A stretch of 64,000 nt of DNA from Flavobacterium sp. SH_e (GTDB taxonomy: Bacteria; Bacteroidota; Bacteroidia; Flavobacteriales; Flavobacteriaceae), in NCBI RefSeq assembly GCF_025717045.1, contig NZ_JAOVZN010000001.1, forward strand, positions 186,001-250,000. The letters are read 5' to 3'. Shown here in pieces: positions 36,758 to 44,746 of this stretch (position 1 is the stretch's first letter; each line of letters opens with the position of its first letter). The notes beneath the pieces were generated by a model. It did no database searches, was not told the DNA's origin, and saw nothing but the letters and a program-made list of their open reading frames with translations. Made by a program: the position numbers and the translations under genes.

Positions 36758-39103
36758 TTAAGCTTCAATTAAAAACATGACTAATTTTTCTTTACTAATT
36801 TCTGTATTCCAAATTCTCTCTTCATTCAAATAAAAACAAAATAACTCTTCCTCATAATGTTCAAAAAAAATCTTTCTAAAAGAGAAAATTGGATCATCAG
36901 ATTCGCAACTAAAATCGAGAGACGTTGTGCTTATTTTTAATCTTACATTAAACTCTTTAAATCTATCTTTTTCAAATTGCAGGTTATATACAACATCGCA
37001 TGATATAATTTCATCTGCCTGTTTTATATTGTAAAATGAAATATTATAACCATAATATAATAATTCTGGCAATTTTAGATTAACTTCAGATCTATCTTTT
37101 AAAAAGCTCCATTTTTTATATCCATCAAATACATATTTGAGTTTATTATTAGAATTATATAAGCATTTTATTTCTTCAGGCTCAAAAGAATTTTCTTGCT
37201 TTTTGAGTTTTAATTTAAAAATAAAAGGTTCATAAATTTTTGCTTCTATTTCAGGAACAAACGGAAAAATTGATTTAAAAAAAGAATTATTAGTTTTATT
37301 CAGACTGCTAAACTGTTCTTTTTCAAACTCATCTACTGTATAGGTTGTTTCATTACAATAATAATTTAAAACTTTATTCGGATCTTCAAAATTTACAATT
37401 ACAGTATCGAAATCATAGCCTAATTCACTTTTAAAATTATCGTAAGAAATCTTTCGGGCATATTTTAAATCCATTTCATCATTCTTAAAAACAACTCGTG
37501 TAATTTCTCTACCAAAAAAATCCTGAACCAAAATTCCTTTGTAATGTCCGATTTCTAATGTCTCAACAGCACTTTCAAAAATATCATACACAAAATATCC
37601 ATTTTGATGCTTCTTATTATGATAAACAATATAATTTCTTGTAGAATAAAATTCGAAATCTTCTGGTTTTTCCTGATCAGAACAATAGTATTCTACAAAA
37701 GAACAAGAATTATCTTTATAAGTTTTGATTTCTTTTGTGAGCTGGTTTATTTTTACTTCTTTCTGATATTCATATACTTTTTTAATTTCATTTTCTGAAA
37801 TAACTTGACCAAGATGATTTTTATAAATGATCTCTATTTCTTCTTTTGAGCTTTCTGGAACCTCTGAAAAAAAAGATTTAAAAAAAGGATCTTCTATCCT
37901 TTTAATATAAGTTTCAAATTTTAGGTTTGGCATTTCCCAAACAGTATCCTCCCACATAGAATCAGAACCAAAACCACAATCGTCTATATAAGAGATTGCA
38001 CCAGAATCATCATACATGTAAATACTTAGTAGCTGAGATTCATAATTGTTTTTGTAACAATACTTAATTAAAGAATGGGATCTAAATTTATTGCTTAGAA
38101 GGTAATTAACACTGATCAATTGATCTTGATAATTGTATACCTCATTTCTTTTTTCAATTACCATTCCATTTTCGTCATACTGTACAACTCCCCAATATGT
38201 ACAATTATTTTTTATTATAGGTTTATGATAATAACAATACTCAATTCCATTTTGCATTTCTCCCAAAAAGTCTTGAATGGTTTCGTCAATACTTAGAAAG
38301 TAAGTTTTCGATACAATTTTTCCATACTCAAATTTTTCTATAAAACGTTTCTTTTTATCTAAATACAAAGTTTTATGAAAAAATCGTTCTGTAAAAATTT
38401 CTTTAAATTCTATTTTGTTTTTGTAATAATCTGAATATTCAATTAAAATTTCAGGAATGCTAAAATCTGAATTAGGAATTACAGGAAAAAATGATTTAAA
38501 AAAATCTTTATCAATATTTAGCTTATATCTTTCTAAAAAAACATTTTTAAATAAAAATTCCTGAAGATTCATTTCTAAATTTTCATTAGAAAAATATGCT
38601 GACTTAAAATCTCCGTTTTCAAAATAGTTAACGCTTACAGTCGAATCTTCTTCAACCTTTCTACTCAAAATTGAATATTTAGCATCACTTTTTATTGTTT
38701 TGGAAAAATTAAAAAAACTGGAATCCTCATAAGTTTTCAAGCTATTACCAGTTTTTACAACTAAGTTTTCCTCTTTATCTTTTATTATAATCGATTGTTG
38801 TTCAAGATTTCTAAAATCATAACTTTGAAACAAATAGACTGTAAAACCAGATTTATCAAATAATTTATAATGGAAACTTCTATTTAAAAATTGATTATTT
38901 TCAAGCAATATTTCTTCTATTGACTGATTGCTATTCAAATAGTAAATCGTAAAATTACTATTACTATTAGATGAGATATATTCGGTTCTTATAAGTTCTT
39001 CATCAATATAAAAATTCTTGAAAAAGTTTTTCACTGTATGAAGTTCTTCCTTTGAAATAACTTTTTCATTTCTACCTGATTTATATATAATTTTTTCTTC
39101 CAT
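36758..39103 (-). CDS. large repeat protein of unknown function
   Basis: A 781-residue protein without signal peptide or membrane segments. It is built of about four tandem units of some 200 residues: FFKSFFPVIP at 201, FFKSFFSEVPE at 407 and FFKSIFPFVPE at 608 mark the unit starts, with a divergent NFFKNFYIDEEL at 27. Each unit is rich in Tyr, Phe, Glu and Lys and in short strands (YDENGMVIEKRNEVYNY), somewhat like YD/RHS or MORN-type strand repeats, but I cannot assign a family. Base composition is even more AT-rich than the surroundings, which suggests an accessory gene. It starts 19 bases after the DUF434 gene ends. Confidence 0.7.
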   Translation of the reverse strand: MEEKIIYKSGRNEKVISKEELHTVKNFFKNFYIDEELIRTEYISSNSNSNFTIYYLNSNQSIEEILLENNQFLNRSFHYKLFDKSGFTVYLFQSYDFRNLEQQSIIIKDKEENLVVKTGNSLKTYEDSSFFNFSKTIKSDAKYSILSRKVEEDSTVSVNYFENGDFKSAYFSNENLEMNLQEFLFKNVFLERYKLNIDKDFFKSFFPVIPNSDFSIPEILIEYSDYYKNKIEFKEIFTERFFHKTLYLDKKKRFIEKFEYGKIVSKTYFLSIDETIQDFLGEMQNGIEYCYYHKPIIKNNCTYWGVVQYDENGMVIEKRNEVYNYQDQLISVNYLLSNKFRSHSLIKYCYKNNYESQLLSIYMYDDSGAISYIDDCGFGSDSMWEDTVWEMPNLKFETYIKRIEDPFFKSFFSEVPESSKEEIEIIYKNHLGQVISENEIKKVYEYQKEVKINQLTKEIKTYKDNSCSFVEYYCSDQEKPEDFEFYSTRNYIVYHNKKHQNGYFVYDIFESAVETLEIGHYKGILVQDFFGREITRVVFKNDEMDLKYARKISYDNFKSELGYDFDTVIVNFEDPNKVLNYYCNETTYTVDEFEKEQFSSLNKTNNSFFKSIFPFVPEIEAKIYEPFIFKLKLKKQENSFEPEEIKCLYNSNNKLKYVFDGYKKWSFLKDRSEVNLKLPELLYYGYNISFYNIKQADEIISCDVVYNLQFEKDRFKEFNVRLKISTTSLDFSCESDDPIFSFRKIFFEHYEEELFCFYLNEERIWNTEISKEKLVMFLIEA

Positions 39104-39122
39104 TTAAATTTTTCTTCATTGT

Positions 39123-39814
39123 TTATTCACAAGAAATTAGAGTTTCTTTTGCATTCATTTGCGACAGAGTGTATTTCATCAAATTGAAATTAGCTGAAAC
39201 ATTATCCAAAATCCATGCATCAGAAGTCACAGCAATCCAATTACTTTCTGCTATGACTTTGTCTGGATTATAAACTAGTTCTACTTTCCAATCGTACTGA
39301 TTTTCTAAAGCTATTTCTTCAATCATTTTTTTTAATCTACCACTATTTGAAACAGGTTTATCGAAAAACCAAAAGATTGTTTTAATCTTTTCTTTTTTGT
39401 AGAAATCAGCAATTATTTCTATTGCCTGCGATGTCTGTTTCACTCTCTTATAAGTTCCGTGTACACTTGACAAATCACGAATGAATCCATCTTGTCCTTT
39501 AAAAACATAAGCGTTTGACAAAATACTTTCTAATAAAATCAAAGCATTAAAACCATCTACAGCAATTTCTTTTCCTTTTAAATTGGAGCTTTGAATTTCT
39601 TTAGATTGTCGGTCTTCAATCTGACTTTGAGAAGCGCTCATTCCCCGAACTGCCTGTTGCTGGCGGGAGTTTAAACGATATCGGTTTCCAACTAAAGCTA
39701 ATGTTGCTTTTTCGCCATAACCTCTACTCAGAAAATAAGACAAATCTGTATTTTCTCCGTTCCGAATAAAATATCGTCACTTGCTTCTTTTCCTCTATTT
39801 TTTAAATCTGCCAT
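39123..39814 (-). pseudogene. DUF434/DUF5616 protein gene, frameshifted near its 5' end
   Basis: The intact part (from residue SYFLSRGYG on, 39743-39123, 206 residues) has the DUF434 core LSRGYGEKATLALVGNRYRL with the RQQQAVRG segment, then the DUF5616 domain (IAVDGFNALILLESIL, TIFWFFDKPVSNSGRLKK, VIAESNWIAVTSDAWIL), whose acidic residues recall PIN-like nucleases. The true start should be the ATG at 39814 (MADLKNRGKEASDDILFG), but that frame shifts at the A-run read from 39754-39751: one extra A would join the two frames. It may be a recent inactivation, a sequencing error or slippage expression. Its position between tatD/rtcB and the repeat protein suggests an RNA-related role. Confidence 0.75.
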
Positions 39815-39858
39815 ATTGCTAATTTATAAAACATATTACGTTTTTGAACAAAATTATA

Positions 39859-39885
39859 CCTAACAGGTTTCCAAAACCTGTTAGG
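39859..39885. repeat. AACAGGTTT/AAACCTGTT hairpin repeat
   Basis: CCTAACAGGTTT and AAACCTGTTAGG flank a 3-base loop. It is a member of the same family as the in-gene copy at 45097-45129. It lies just after the tatD stop codon and may also act as its 3' hairpin. Confidence 0.7.
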
Positions 39886-39892
39886 AACAAAC

Positions 39893-40690
39893 CTAAATCC
39901 CAAAAAAGCTTTTAGAATTCCTAGTCGTTTCCTCCGCCACTTTATCCAAAGTAATTCCTTTAAACTGTGCAATGGTTCCGGCAACATACGGCAGAAAAGC
40001 AGGTTCGCAACGGCGTTCGTGGTATTTCTTCAAAAGGCTGTTCGGGACATTTTTAGGAAGCATAAACGGCGCATCGGTTTCAATCATCATTCGGTCGAGC
40101 GGTACGTACTGAATGACTTCTTTTAAATGACTGAAACGCTTGGCATCTGAAATCGCTCCCGTAAAACCCAGATAAAATCCGTTATCGAGATAGGTTTTGG
40201 CTTCTTGTAAAGTTCCTGTAAAACAATGCACAACGGCTTTTGGCAATTGCGGCAAATAGTCTTTGGTAATATTCATAAACGAAGTAAAAGCGCTTCTTTC
40301 GTGCAAAAACAAAGGTTTCTGTACCTCAATTGCCAATTCTAATTGGGCTTTATAACATTCTTCCTGTTTGTTTCGGGGCGAAAAGTCACGATCAAAATCG
40401 AGTCCGCATTCGCCAACGGAAACTACATGTTTCAGTTCTAATAATTTCCTGAGTTTCGAAATACTCTGCGCATCGAAACTCTTCGCATCATGCGGATGTA
40501 TGCCCGCCGTAGCGTACAACACGCCCGGATATTGTCGCGCAATCTTTGCAGATTCTTCACTATTTCGTACGCTGGTGCCCGTGAGTATCATTTGCGATAC
40601 ATCGGCGTCGAGCGCATCTTGTACGACATCGTCTATGTCGTTTTGGAATTGTTTGTTGGTTAGGTTGATTCCTATGTCTATATAATTCAT
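39893..40690 (-). CDS. tatD: TatD family metal-dependent nuclease
   Basis: A 265-residue TIM-barrel hydrolase; the start MNYIDIGINLTN at 40690 matches the family (an upstream in-frame extension to 40792 is repeat-derived). Signatures are DIGINLTNKQF, the AGIHPHDAKSF metal ligands, VSVGECGLDFDRDFSPRNKQEE, KPLFLHERSAF, VVHCFTGT and MMIETDAPFMLP. TatD enzymes are DNA/RNA 3'-5' exonucleases linked to repair and RNA quality control. It lies downstream of rtcB on the same strand, separated by repeats, so a link to the RNA-repair island is possible but not proven. Confidence 0.92.
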   Translation of the reverse strand: MNYIDIGINLTNKQFQNDIDDVVQDALDADVSQMILTGTSVRNSEESAKIARQYPGVLYATAGIHPHDAKSFDAQSISKLRKLLELKHVVSVGECGLDFDRDFSPRNKQEECYKAQLELAIEVQKPLFLHERSAFTSFMNITKDYLPQLPKAVVHCFTGTLQEAKTYLDNGFYLGFTGAISDAKRFSHLKEVIQYVPLDRMMIETDAPFMLPKNVPNSLLKKYHERRCEPAFLPYVAGTIAQFKGITLDKVAEETTRNSKSFFGI

Positions 40691-40797
40691 ATTTTTTAAG
40701 TTACAAAGGCTCAAAGGGACAGAGGTTTCTTCTCTTTGAGTCTTTTTGTTTGTTTTTTTTAGTTGCAAAGGTTCAAAGGGACAGAGGAACAAAGTTT

Positions 40798-40897
40798 GTC
40801 ATTTCGACCGAAGGTAGAAATCACATTAGTAATTCCGCATTGAATATCGCCAATCTTTGTCGAATCCCGCGTGTGATTTCTCGTTCCTCGAAATGAC
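40798..40897. repeat. GTCATTTCGA palindromic element, copy 1
   Basis: A 100-base element with ends GTCATTTCGA / TCGAAATGAC and inner arms AGAAATCACA / TGTGATTTCT. It shares ends and the inner GAGAAATC/GATTTCTC words with the element at 51049-51146. On both sides are copies of the CAAAGGGACAGAGG / CCCTTTG repeat (40690-40790 and 40915-40950). Confidence 0.75.
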
Positions 40898-40956
40898 ATA
40901 CAGTACGGAAAAACCTTTGCCCCTTTGTTACTTTGTCCCTTTGAACCTAAAGAAGA

Positions 40957-42378
40957 TTAATCTTCATTACTCCCATCATCTGCCATTCTCACCAATTTCG
41001 GTGTAAACTTCGCTACTACATCAACTAAATCCTGTTGCGCTTCCATGACCTGATTGATATCTTTATACGCCATTGGGGCTTCGTCAAGACCTGCACCGAT
41101 AAGCGTAACGCCATGATCTCTCAGGATCGATTTCATTTCGGTTTGTGTGATGTTTTTTATGGCTTGGGTTCTGCTCATTTGTCTTCCTGCTCCATGCGAA
41201 GCCGAATTAATAGCGTTCTCCTCGCCTTTTCCTCTCACCAAAAAACCCGGTGCGGTCATACTTCCCGGAATGATTCCCATAACGCCTTTTCCGGCTGGAG
41301 TTGCGCCTTTTCTATGCACGATCACTTCTTCGCCGTTCCAGATTTCTTTCCAAGCAAAATTATGATGGTTTTCAACTTTGGCTAAAATCGTTGCTCCCAA
41401 AGCGCGTTCCATTTTGTTATGGATAATCTCGTGACAAGCCGAAGCGTAATCTCCAGCCAAATTCATCGCAAGCCAGTATTCCTGACCCAATTGCGAATTC
41501 ATATCTAAATACGCCAAGTTTTTGGCTACTTCTGGAAGTCTGCATTCGTCTTTGGCAATTTTAGTATAATGTCCGGCAATGGTTGCTCCCATTCCGCGTG
41601 AACCAGAATGCGTTAACAAAGCGACGTATTTTCCTTTTGGGATATTCAAAACCGCATCGTCTTTGGCAAATTCCATGATTCCGAATTCCACAAAGTGATT
41701 CCCACCACCCGAAGATCCTAATTGCGACCAGGCTTTATCTTTCAAATTCTTCACAAACGGATTCATATTAAAAGTCTCGTTCTCCAAAACCGCATGATCA
41801 GATTTGTACTGACCGTGAAATCCGTGACCTGCTCCAAAAATAGAATTCGCGATTAATTCTCTTTTGAATTTGGCTTCGTTTTCAAAATAAAAAGCTGCAG
41901 GAATATCATAAACCGACAACGCCATTCTACACCCAATATCAACTCCAACACCATACGGAATAATGGCATTTTTTGTGGCAAGAACTCCGCCAATCGGTAA
42001 TCCGTAACCTTGGTGCGCATCTGGCATTAAAGCTCCAGCAACCGTAACAGGCAGTTTCATGGCAACTTCCATTTGTTTTCTGGCTCCGTCTTCGATATGA
42101 TCTAATCCGTAAGCTGAATACGCATTCGGAGTTTCATTTAAAGCAATAAAATCTTCTGGTTTTTCATTCGATTTTTCGATTAAAGCAACAGCCAATTTGC
42201 TGAAGATTTTATCGTCTATATAATTCTCTGGAGTTTCTAAGACGTTTTTGAAATTAGCTATCATTTCGTCTCTTGTGAATCCGTTTCTTTTGCTGTTTAT
42301 TTTTAAGGCAATTCCAATTATTTTTCCTTCTGGAAATCCTAATTCTAATATATCTGTACCGTTTATTTGTGTTTTCAT
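40957..42378 (-). CDS. rtcB: RtcB family RNA-splicing ligase
   Basis: A 473-residue GTP- and Mn(II)-dependent RNA ligase that joins 2',3'-cyclic phosphate or 3'-phosphate ends to 5'-OH ends. Motifs in order: DAHQGYGLPIGGV, GVGVDIGCRMA (metal Cys), SSGGGNHFVEFG, LTHSGSRGMG, NHHNFAWKE, VHRKGATPAGKG, IPGSMTAPGFLV and the guanylylated His region SASHGAGRQMSR. All catalytic elements are present. The start at 42378 (MKTQINGTD) fits the family better than 42399. The gene follows the Y-RNA-like array and the TROVE gene on the same strand, like the rsr-yrl-rtcB order of Salmonella, but no rtcA is present. A palindrome at 42437-42457 stands before it. Confidence 0.95.
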   Translation of the reverse strand: MKTQINGTDILELGFPEGKIIGIALKINSKRNGFTRDEMIANFKNVLETPENYIDDKIFSKLAVALIEKSNEKPEDFIALNETPNAYSAYGLDHIEDGARKQMEVAMKLPVTVAGALMPDAHQGYGLPIGGVLATKNAIIPYGVGVDIGCRMALSVYDIPAAFYFENEAKFKRELIANSIFGAGHGFHGQYKSDHAVLENETFNMNPFVKNLKDKAWSQLGSSGGGNHFVEFGIMEFAKDDAVLNIPKGKYVALLTHSGSRGMGATIAGHYTKIAKDECRLPEVAKNLAYLDMNSQLGQEYWLAMNLAGDYASACHEIIHNKMERALGATILAKVENHHNFAWKEIWNGEEVIVHRKGATPAGKGVMGIIPGSMTAPGFLVRGKGEENAINSASHGAGRQMSRTQAIKNITQTEMKSILRDHGVTLIGAGLDEAPMAYKDINQVMEAQQDLVDVVAKFTPKLVRMADDGSNED

Positions 42379-42436
42379 TTTTTTCTTTTTAAGGGGCAAA
42401 GTGCCAGAGGTTCATAGGTGCAAAGGTTTTTCACTG

Positions 42437-42457
42437 CTACGCAGTTATTTTGCGTAG
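42437..42457. promoter_or_regulatory. palindrome copy 3 before rtcB (CTACGCA-N7-TGCGTAG)
   Basis: CTACGCA and TGCGTAG flank GTTATTT. The same palindrome with the same 7-base spacer is found at 43128-43152 and 44745-44769. At the position where the other two copies run into a -7 box this copy has only a weak one (TAGCAGTG). It may be an operator or, in RNA, a hairpin between the RNA array and rtcB. Confidence 0.6.
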
Positions 42458-42559
42458 GTTTTTTCTATTTTTTTTTTGCTCAGCGAAGACATATTTCTCG
42501 CAAAGTCGCTAAGACGCAAAGTTTTATTAAAATTGATTAACATACATTTTTTAATTATA

Positions 42560-42622
42560 AAAGAGGTAACAATTAGGAATGGTTTAATTTTCTTGGAACG
42601 AAGTAACCATTTCCTGACGACA
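42560..42622 (-). ncRNA. Y-RNA-like unit 5 (compact)
   Basis: Starts with TGTCGT (42622) and has TACTTCG at 42605-42599, 11 bases after TGTCGT. The closing stem AGGAAATGG pairs with CCATTCCT (42582-42575) with one bulged A. Only about 24 bases lie inside the stem and there is no T arm or D arm. It shows covariation with the other units: the stem sequence is wholly different but pairing is kept. Confidence 0.65.
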
Positions 42623-42634
42623 CTCTTTTTTTTA

Positions 42635-42712
42635 AGAGCAATATTCTATAAGCGACTTTTAGGATTCGAACCTAATATTATCATGCCGCGAAGTAGCGCT
42701 TTATAGACGGCA
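42635..42712 (-). ncRNA. Y-RNA-like unit 4 with a T-arm-like hairpin
   Basis: Starts with TGCCGT (42712) and has TACTTCG at 42695-42689. CTATAAAGCG pairs with CGCTTATAG (42654-42646), one A bulged. Inside is a canonical T arm, TTAGG / CCTAA with loop TTCGAAT (42675-42659). No D arm or acceptor strand could be found, so the tRNA mimic is reduced to a T arm. Confidence 0.7.
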
Positions 42713-42724
42713 TCTTATTTTTTG

Positions 42725-42786
42725 AAAAAGTAATAATTTATAAGAGTTGATATTCAACCTAAACGAAGTAGCTCTTATACACGACA
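42725..42786 (-). ncRNA. Y-RNA-like unit 3 (compact)
   Basis: Starts with TGTCGT (42786) with TACTTCG at 42770-42764. TATAAGAG pairs with CTCTTATA (42746-42739), 8 bp without mismatch. The interior is a small hairpin GTTGA / TCAAC. No tRNA-like parts remain. Length is about 60 bases. Confidence 0.7.
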
Positions 42787-42804
42787 TTTTTCAGTTTTTA
42801 AAAA

Positions 42805-42927
42805 GAAGTAAAAAGCAATAAGAGAAACGGGGCTTGTCTTGCCAGAGTCGAACTGGATAACCTTGCTGATTTTACAGCTTCGCTATTCCTCCCCTAAATG
42901 GTGACGAAGTAACTCTTATTTACGACA
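42805..42927 (-). ncRNA. Y-RNA-like unit 2 with a degenerate tRNA-like body
   Basis: Starts with TGTCGT (42927), TACTTCG at 42911-42905. AATAAGAG pairs with CTCTTATT (42824-42817). The body is closed by GGGG (42894-42891) with CCCC (42832-42829) and contains a hairpin GCTG-TAAAAT-CAGC (42878-42865) and a T arm CCAG / CTGG with loop TTCGACT (42856-42842). The T arm is canonical; the other parts do not fold into a full tRNA. Unlike unit 1 the T arm comes last. Confidence 0.72.
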
Positions 42928-42944
42928 TTCTATTTTATTTTAAA

Positions 42945-43076
42945 ACAAGGCAATAAACGATAAGTGACATATCCTGCTCTAACCACTGAGCTACATTTCT
43001 GTAATTAAACAGAATTGGTGGGGATCGAACCCACGTCCCGGGCGTTATCAATGCGAAGTAACACTTATCTACGACA
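42945..43076 (-). ncRNA. Y-RNA-like unit 1 with circularly permuted tRNA body
   Basis: Starts with TGTCGT (43076), TACTTCG at 43060-43054. GATAAGTG (43069-43062) pairs with CACTTATC (42966-42959). Inside, in this order: T arm GTGGG-TTCGATC-CCCAC (43034-43018), 3' acceptor strand CAATTCT, a short linker G-TTTAATTA-C, 5' acceptor strand AGAAATG (6 of 7 pairs with the 3' strand), then TA and the D arm GCTC-AGTGGTTA-GAGC (42991-42976). So tRNA parts are present in permuted order and the anticodon arm is replaced by the closing stem, as known for bacterial Y RNAs of the YrlA type. Confidence 0.85.
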
Positions 43077-43120
43077 CTTGTTTTTTTATTTTCAATGAAC
43101 TTATTTCTTTTACAAATATT

Positions 43121-43129
43121 CAAATCATA
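43121..43129 (-). promoter_or_regulatory. -7-like box of the RNA array (TATGATTTG)
   Basis: TATGATTTG resembles TAnnTTTG with one extra base. It overlaps the end of the palindrome at 43128-43152 by its TA, exactly as in the TROVE promoter. Transcription would start near 43115, 40 bases before the first RNA unit. Confidence 0.45.
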
Positions 43130-43152
43130 CTGCGCAGTTATTTTGCGCAGTA
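43128..43152. promoter_or_regulatory. palindrome copy 2 before the RNA array (TACTGCGCA-N7-TGCGCAGTA)
   Basis: A perfect 9-base inverted repeat with spacer GTTATTT, between the TROVE stop codon (43163) and the first RNA unit. Same family as copies at 42437-42457 and 44745-44769. Confidence 0.7.
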
Positions 43153-43162
43153 GATTCTTTTT

Positions 43163-44680
43163 TTACAATTCTATTCGGTTAATGTAATTCAAAGCGCTGT
43201 TTTTATTTTCTAAAGCATTCAAAACATCAAACACTTTATCTGACCAACCGGCTATTAAATATACATCGTTTTTTTCGATGTTTATTGGCGACTGACCGTA
43301 ACCTGCCAAATCAAACAAATACAATTTTGCATTTGGAGCGATAGTTTTGTATCTGTTCCAAGAATTTGCAAATGAGTCTTTTGTGTAAGCATTATTCCAC
43401 ATTTGAACATCTGTAAACAACATTACTTTGTCTACAATTTCTTTTCGGCTTATTAAATCTTCTAAAACTAAATGACCGTTTGTAGCGTAACCTACCTCAC
43501 CTTCACGTTTGTAATATTCGTTAACATTGGCTAATATGCTTCGTTTTGGCATATTGATTATTTTCCAACGATCACCAAACATACCGCTTACCACATTTTT
43601 ACAACGGCTTTGCATTAACATACCCAACATCAAACCAATATCATAAAGCAATACTTTACTTTTTGGCGAAATTGGCTGTTGCATTGAACCTGAAACGTCA
43701 CAAGCAATTACAACCGATGTATTTACATCAAAACCTTTTATGTTTTGCGAACTCGCCATAACAGCATCTTCCAAAGCATCTAAAACCATTGAAGTGTATT
43801 TGAAATTCAAAGTTTTCACTTCTCGGTACGCAGCTAAAAATCGGAAAGGCAATTGTTTTGAATTGGCAACAGCTTTTTCATTAGCCAAATAATCACACAC
43901 TTTTTGCATATGAAAACCTGAAACATTTGCCTCTAAGATATTTCGTAAATTACGTAACAAAGCCATGTAACCTACTTTACCGCTATCAATCAATTCTTCC
44001 CATTTTTGAGTGAATGCTTTTTGTTTTACATTCTCATCAAAGAATTTCACCTGACCTAATTGCGATAACTCAGTTTCCCAAGTATATGGCGTTTGCAAAG
44101 TATTAGTCGCAACTTTATTAAAAATTATTTGTTGCGCTTCGTCTTTTGCTTTTGGATGAACCAAAAACAAAGCATCTTTTAATTTTACAGCACCATCACG
44201 ATTGTATTTGGCAAATTGATACTCGTCGAATTTGTTGAAAGAAACCGCCAAACCTTTTTGGATTTGTTTTGATAAACGGTTTAATTTCTTAACGTCGTTT
44301 CGTTCGTTTGCCATTTGATAGTAAGCCAACAATTCTGTTATTTCGTCTGCACGCTGAATTACGTGAGTAATCATTTTACTGATTAATGAATCTCCAGAAT
44401 ATATTTTGGCCAATTCAACAACCAAAACCAATGGTACAGAACGCATATGCATTTCGTTACGTGCATAAACCGCCAACTTTGCCACAAATACTGGATTGCA
44501 TTTTTTAATCAAGTTTTTGATTCGCTCTAAACGAGTAGTATCTTTTTCATAAAATGAAGCACTTAAGCTTGTTGTTACAACTGCTGCGTACAATTCGTAT
44601 TCTGATGTTAAAGAAAAAGCTGGTGCATTTTCGTGATTAACTATATTGTTTTTCTCTTTTGCTAAAAAATTGAATTTCAT
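43163..44680 (-). CDS. rsr: TROVE/vWA domain protein, bacterial Ro60 (Rsr) homologue
   Basis: A 505-residue RNA-binding protein. Residues about 1-310 form the TROVE domain of alpha-helical repeats (EYELYAAVVTTSLSASFYE, LVVELAKIYSGDSLISKM, GYMALLRNLRNILEANVSG), and residues about 318-505 a vWA-like domain with the MIDAS motif DVSGS at 328-332 and later GMFGD and FTDVQMW. Ro60/Rsr proteins are rings that bind Y RNAs on the outside and misfolded or decaying RNA in the channel, often with exoribonucleases. Here five Y-RNA-like units and rtcB follow directly on the same strand. The promoter overlaps a palindrome shared with the divergent HD gene. Confidence 0.92.
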   Translation of the reverse strand: MKFNFLAKEKNNIVNHENAPAFSLTSEYELYAAVVTTSLSASFYEKDTTRLERIKNLIKKCNPVFVAKLAVYARNEMHMRSVPLVLVVELAKIYSGDSLISKMITHVIQRADEITELLAYYQMANERNDVKKLNRLSKQIQKGLAVSFNKFDEYQFAKYNRDGAVKLKDALFLVHPKAKDEAQQIIFNKVATNTLQTPYTWETELSQLGQVKFFDENVKQKAFTQKWEELIDSGKVGYMALLRNLRNILEANVSGFHMQKVCDYLANEKAVANSKQLPFRFLAAYREVKTLNFKYTSMVLDALEDAVMASSQNIKGFDVNTSVVIACDVSGSMQQPISPKSKVLLYDIGLMLGMLMQSRCKNVVSGMFGDRWKIINMPKRSILANVNEYYKREGEVGYATNGHLVLEDLISRKEIVDKVMLFTDVQMWNNAYTKDSFANSWNRYKTIAPNAKLYLFDLAGYGQSPINIEKNDVYLIAGWSDKVFDVLNALENKNSALNYINRIEL

Positions 44681-44738
44681 AATTTCTAGTTTTTAAAATT
44701 TGACAATGTTTATTGTTTTATTTCTTGAGCAAAGATTT

Positions 44739-44746
44739 CAAAACTA
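44739..44746 (-). promoter_or_regulatory. TROVE gene -7 box (TAGTTTTG)
   Basis: On the minus strand TAGTTTTG matches TAnnTTTG. The palindrome 44745-44769 fills the spacer between this box and the -33 region (T-run), a classical place for a repressor. Confidence 0.6.

Noticed and set aside
40691..40792. 34-residue N-terminal extension of TatD
   Set aside because: Encoded by dispersed CAAAGG-type repeats; the family starts at MNYIDIGINLTN.
42643..43034. TTCGAAT, TTCGACT and TTCGATC T-arm motifs that look like several ordinary tRNA genes
   Set aside because: None has a full cloverleaf with an anticodon arm in normal order; they are parts of the Y-RNA-like units.
42560..43076. Possible CRISPR array (repeated TACTTCG blocks)
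   Set aside because: Repeats are short, spacing is irregular (62-132 bases), each repeat has its own complementary partner, and no cas gene is near.
42935..43123. 62-codon minus-strand reading frame over RNA unit 1
   Set aside because: It runs across the structured RNA stems and the T and D arms; the protein has no domain character.
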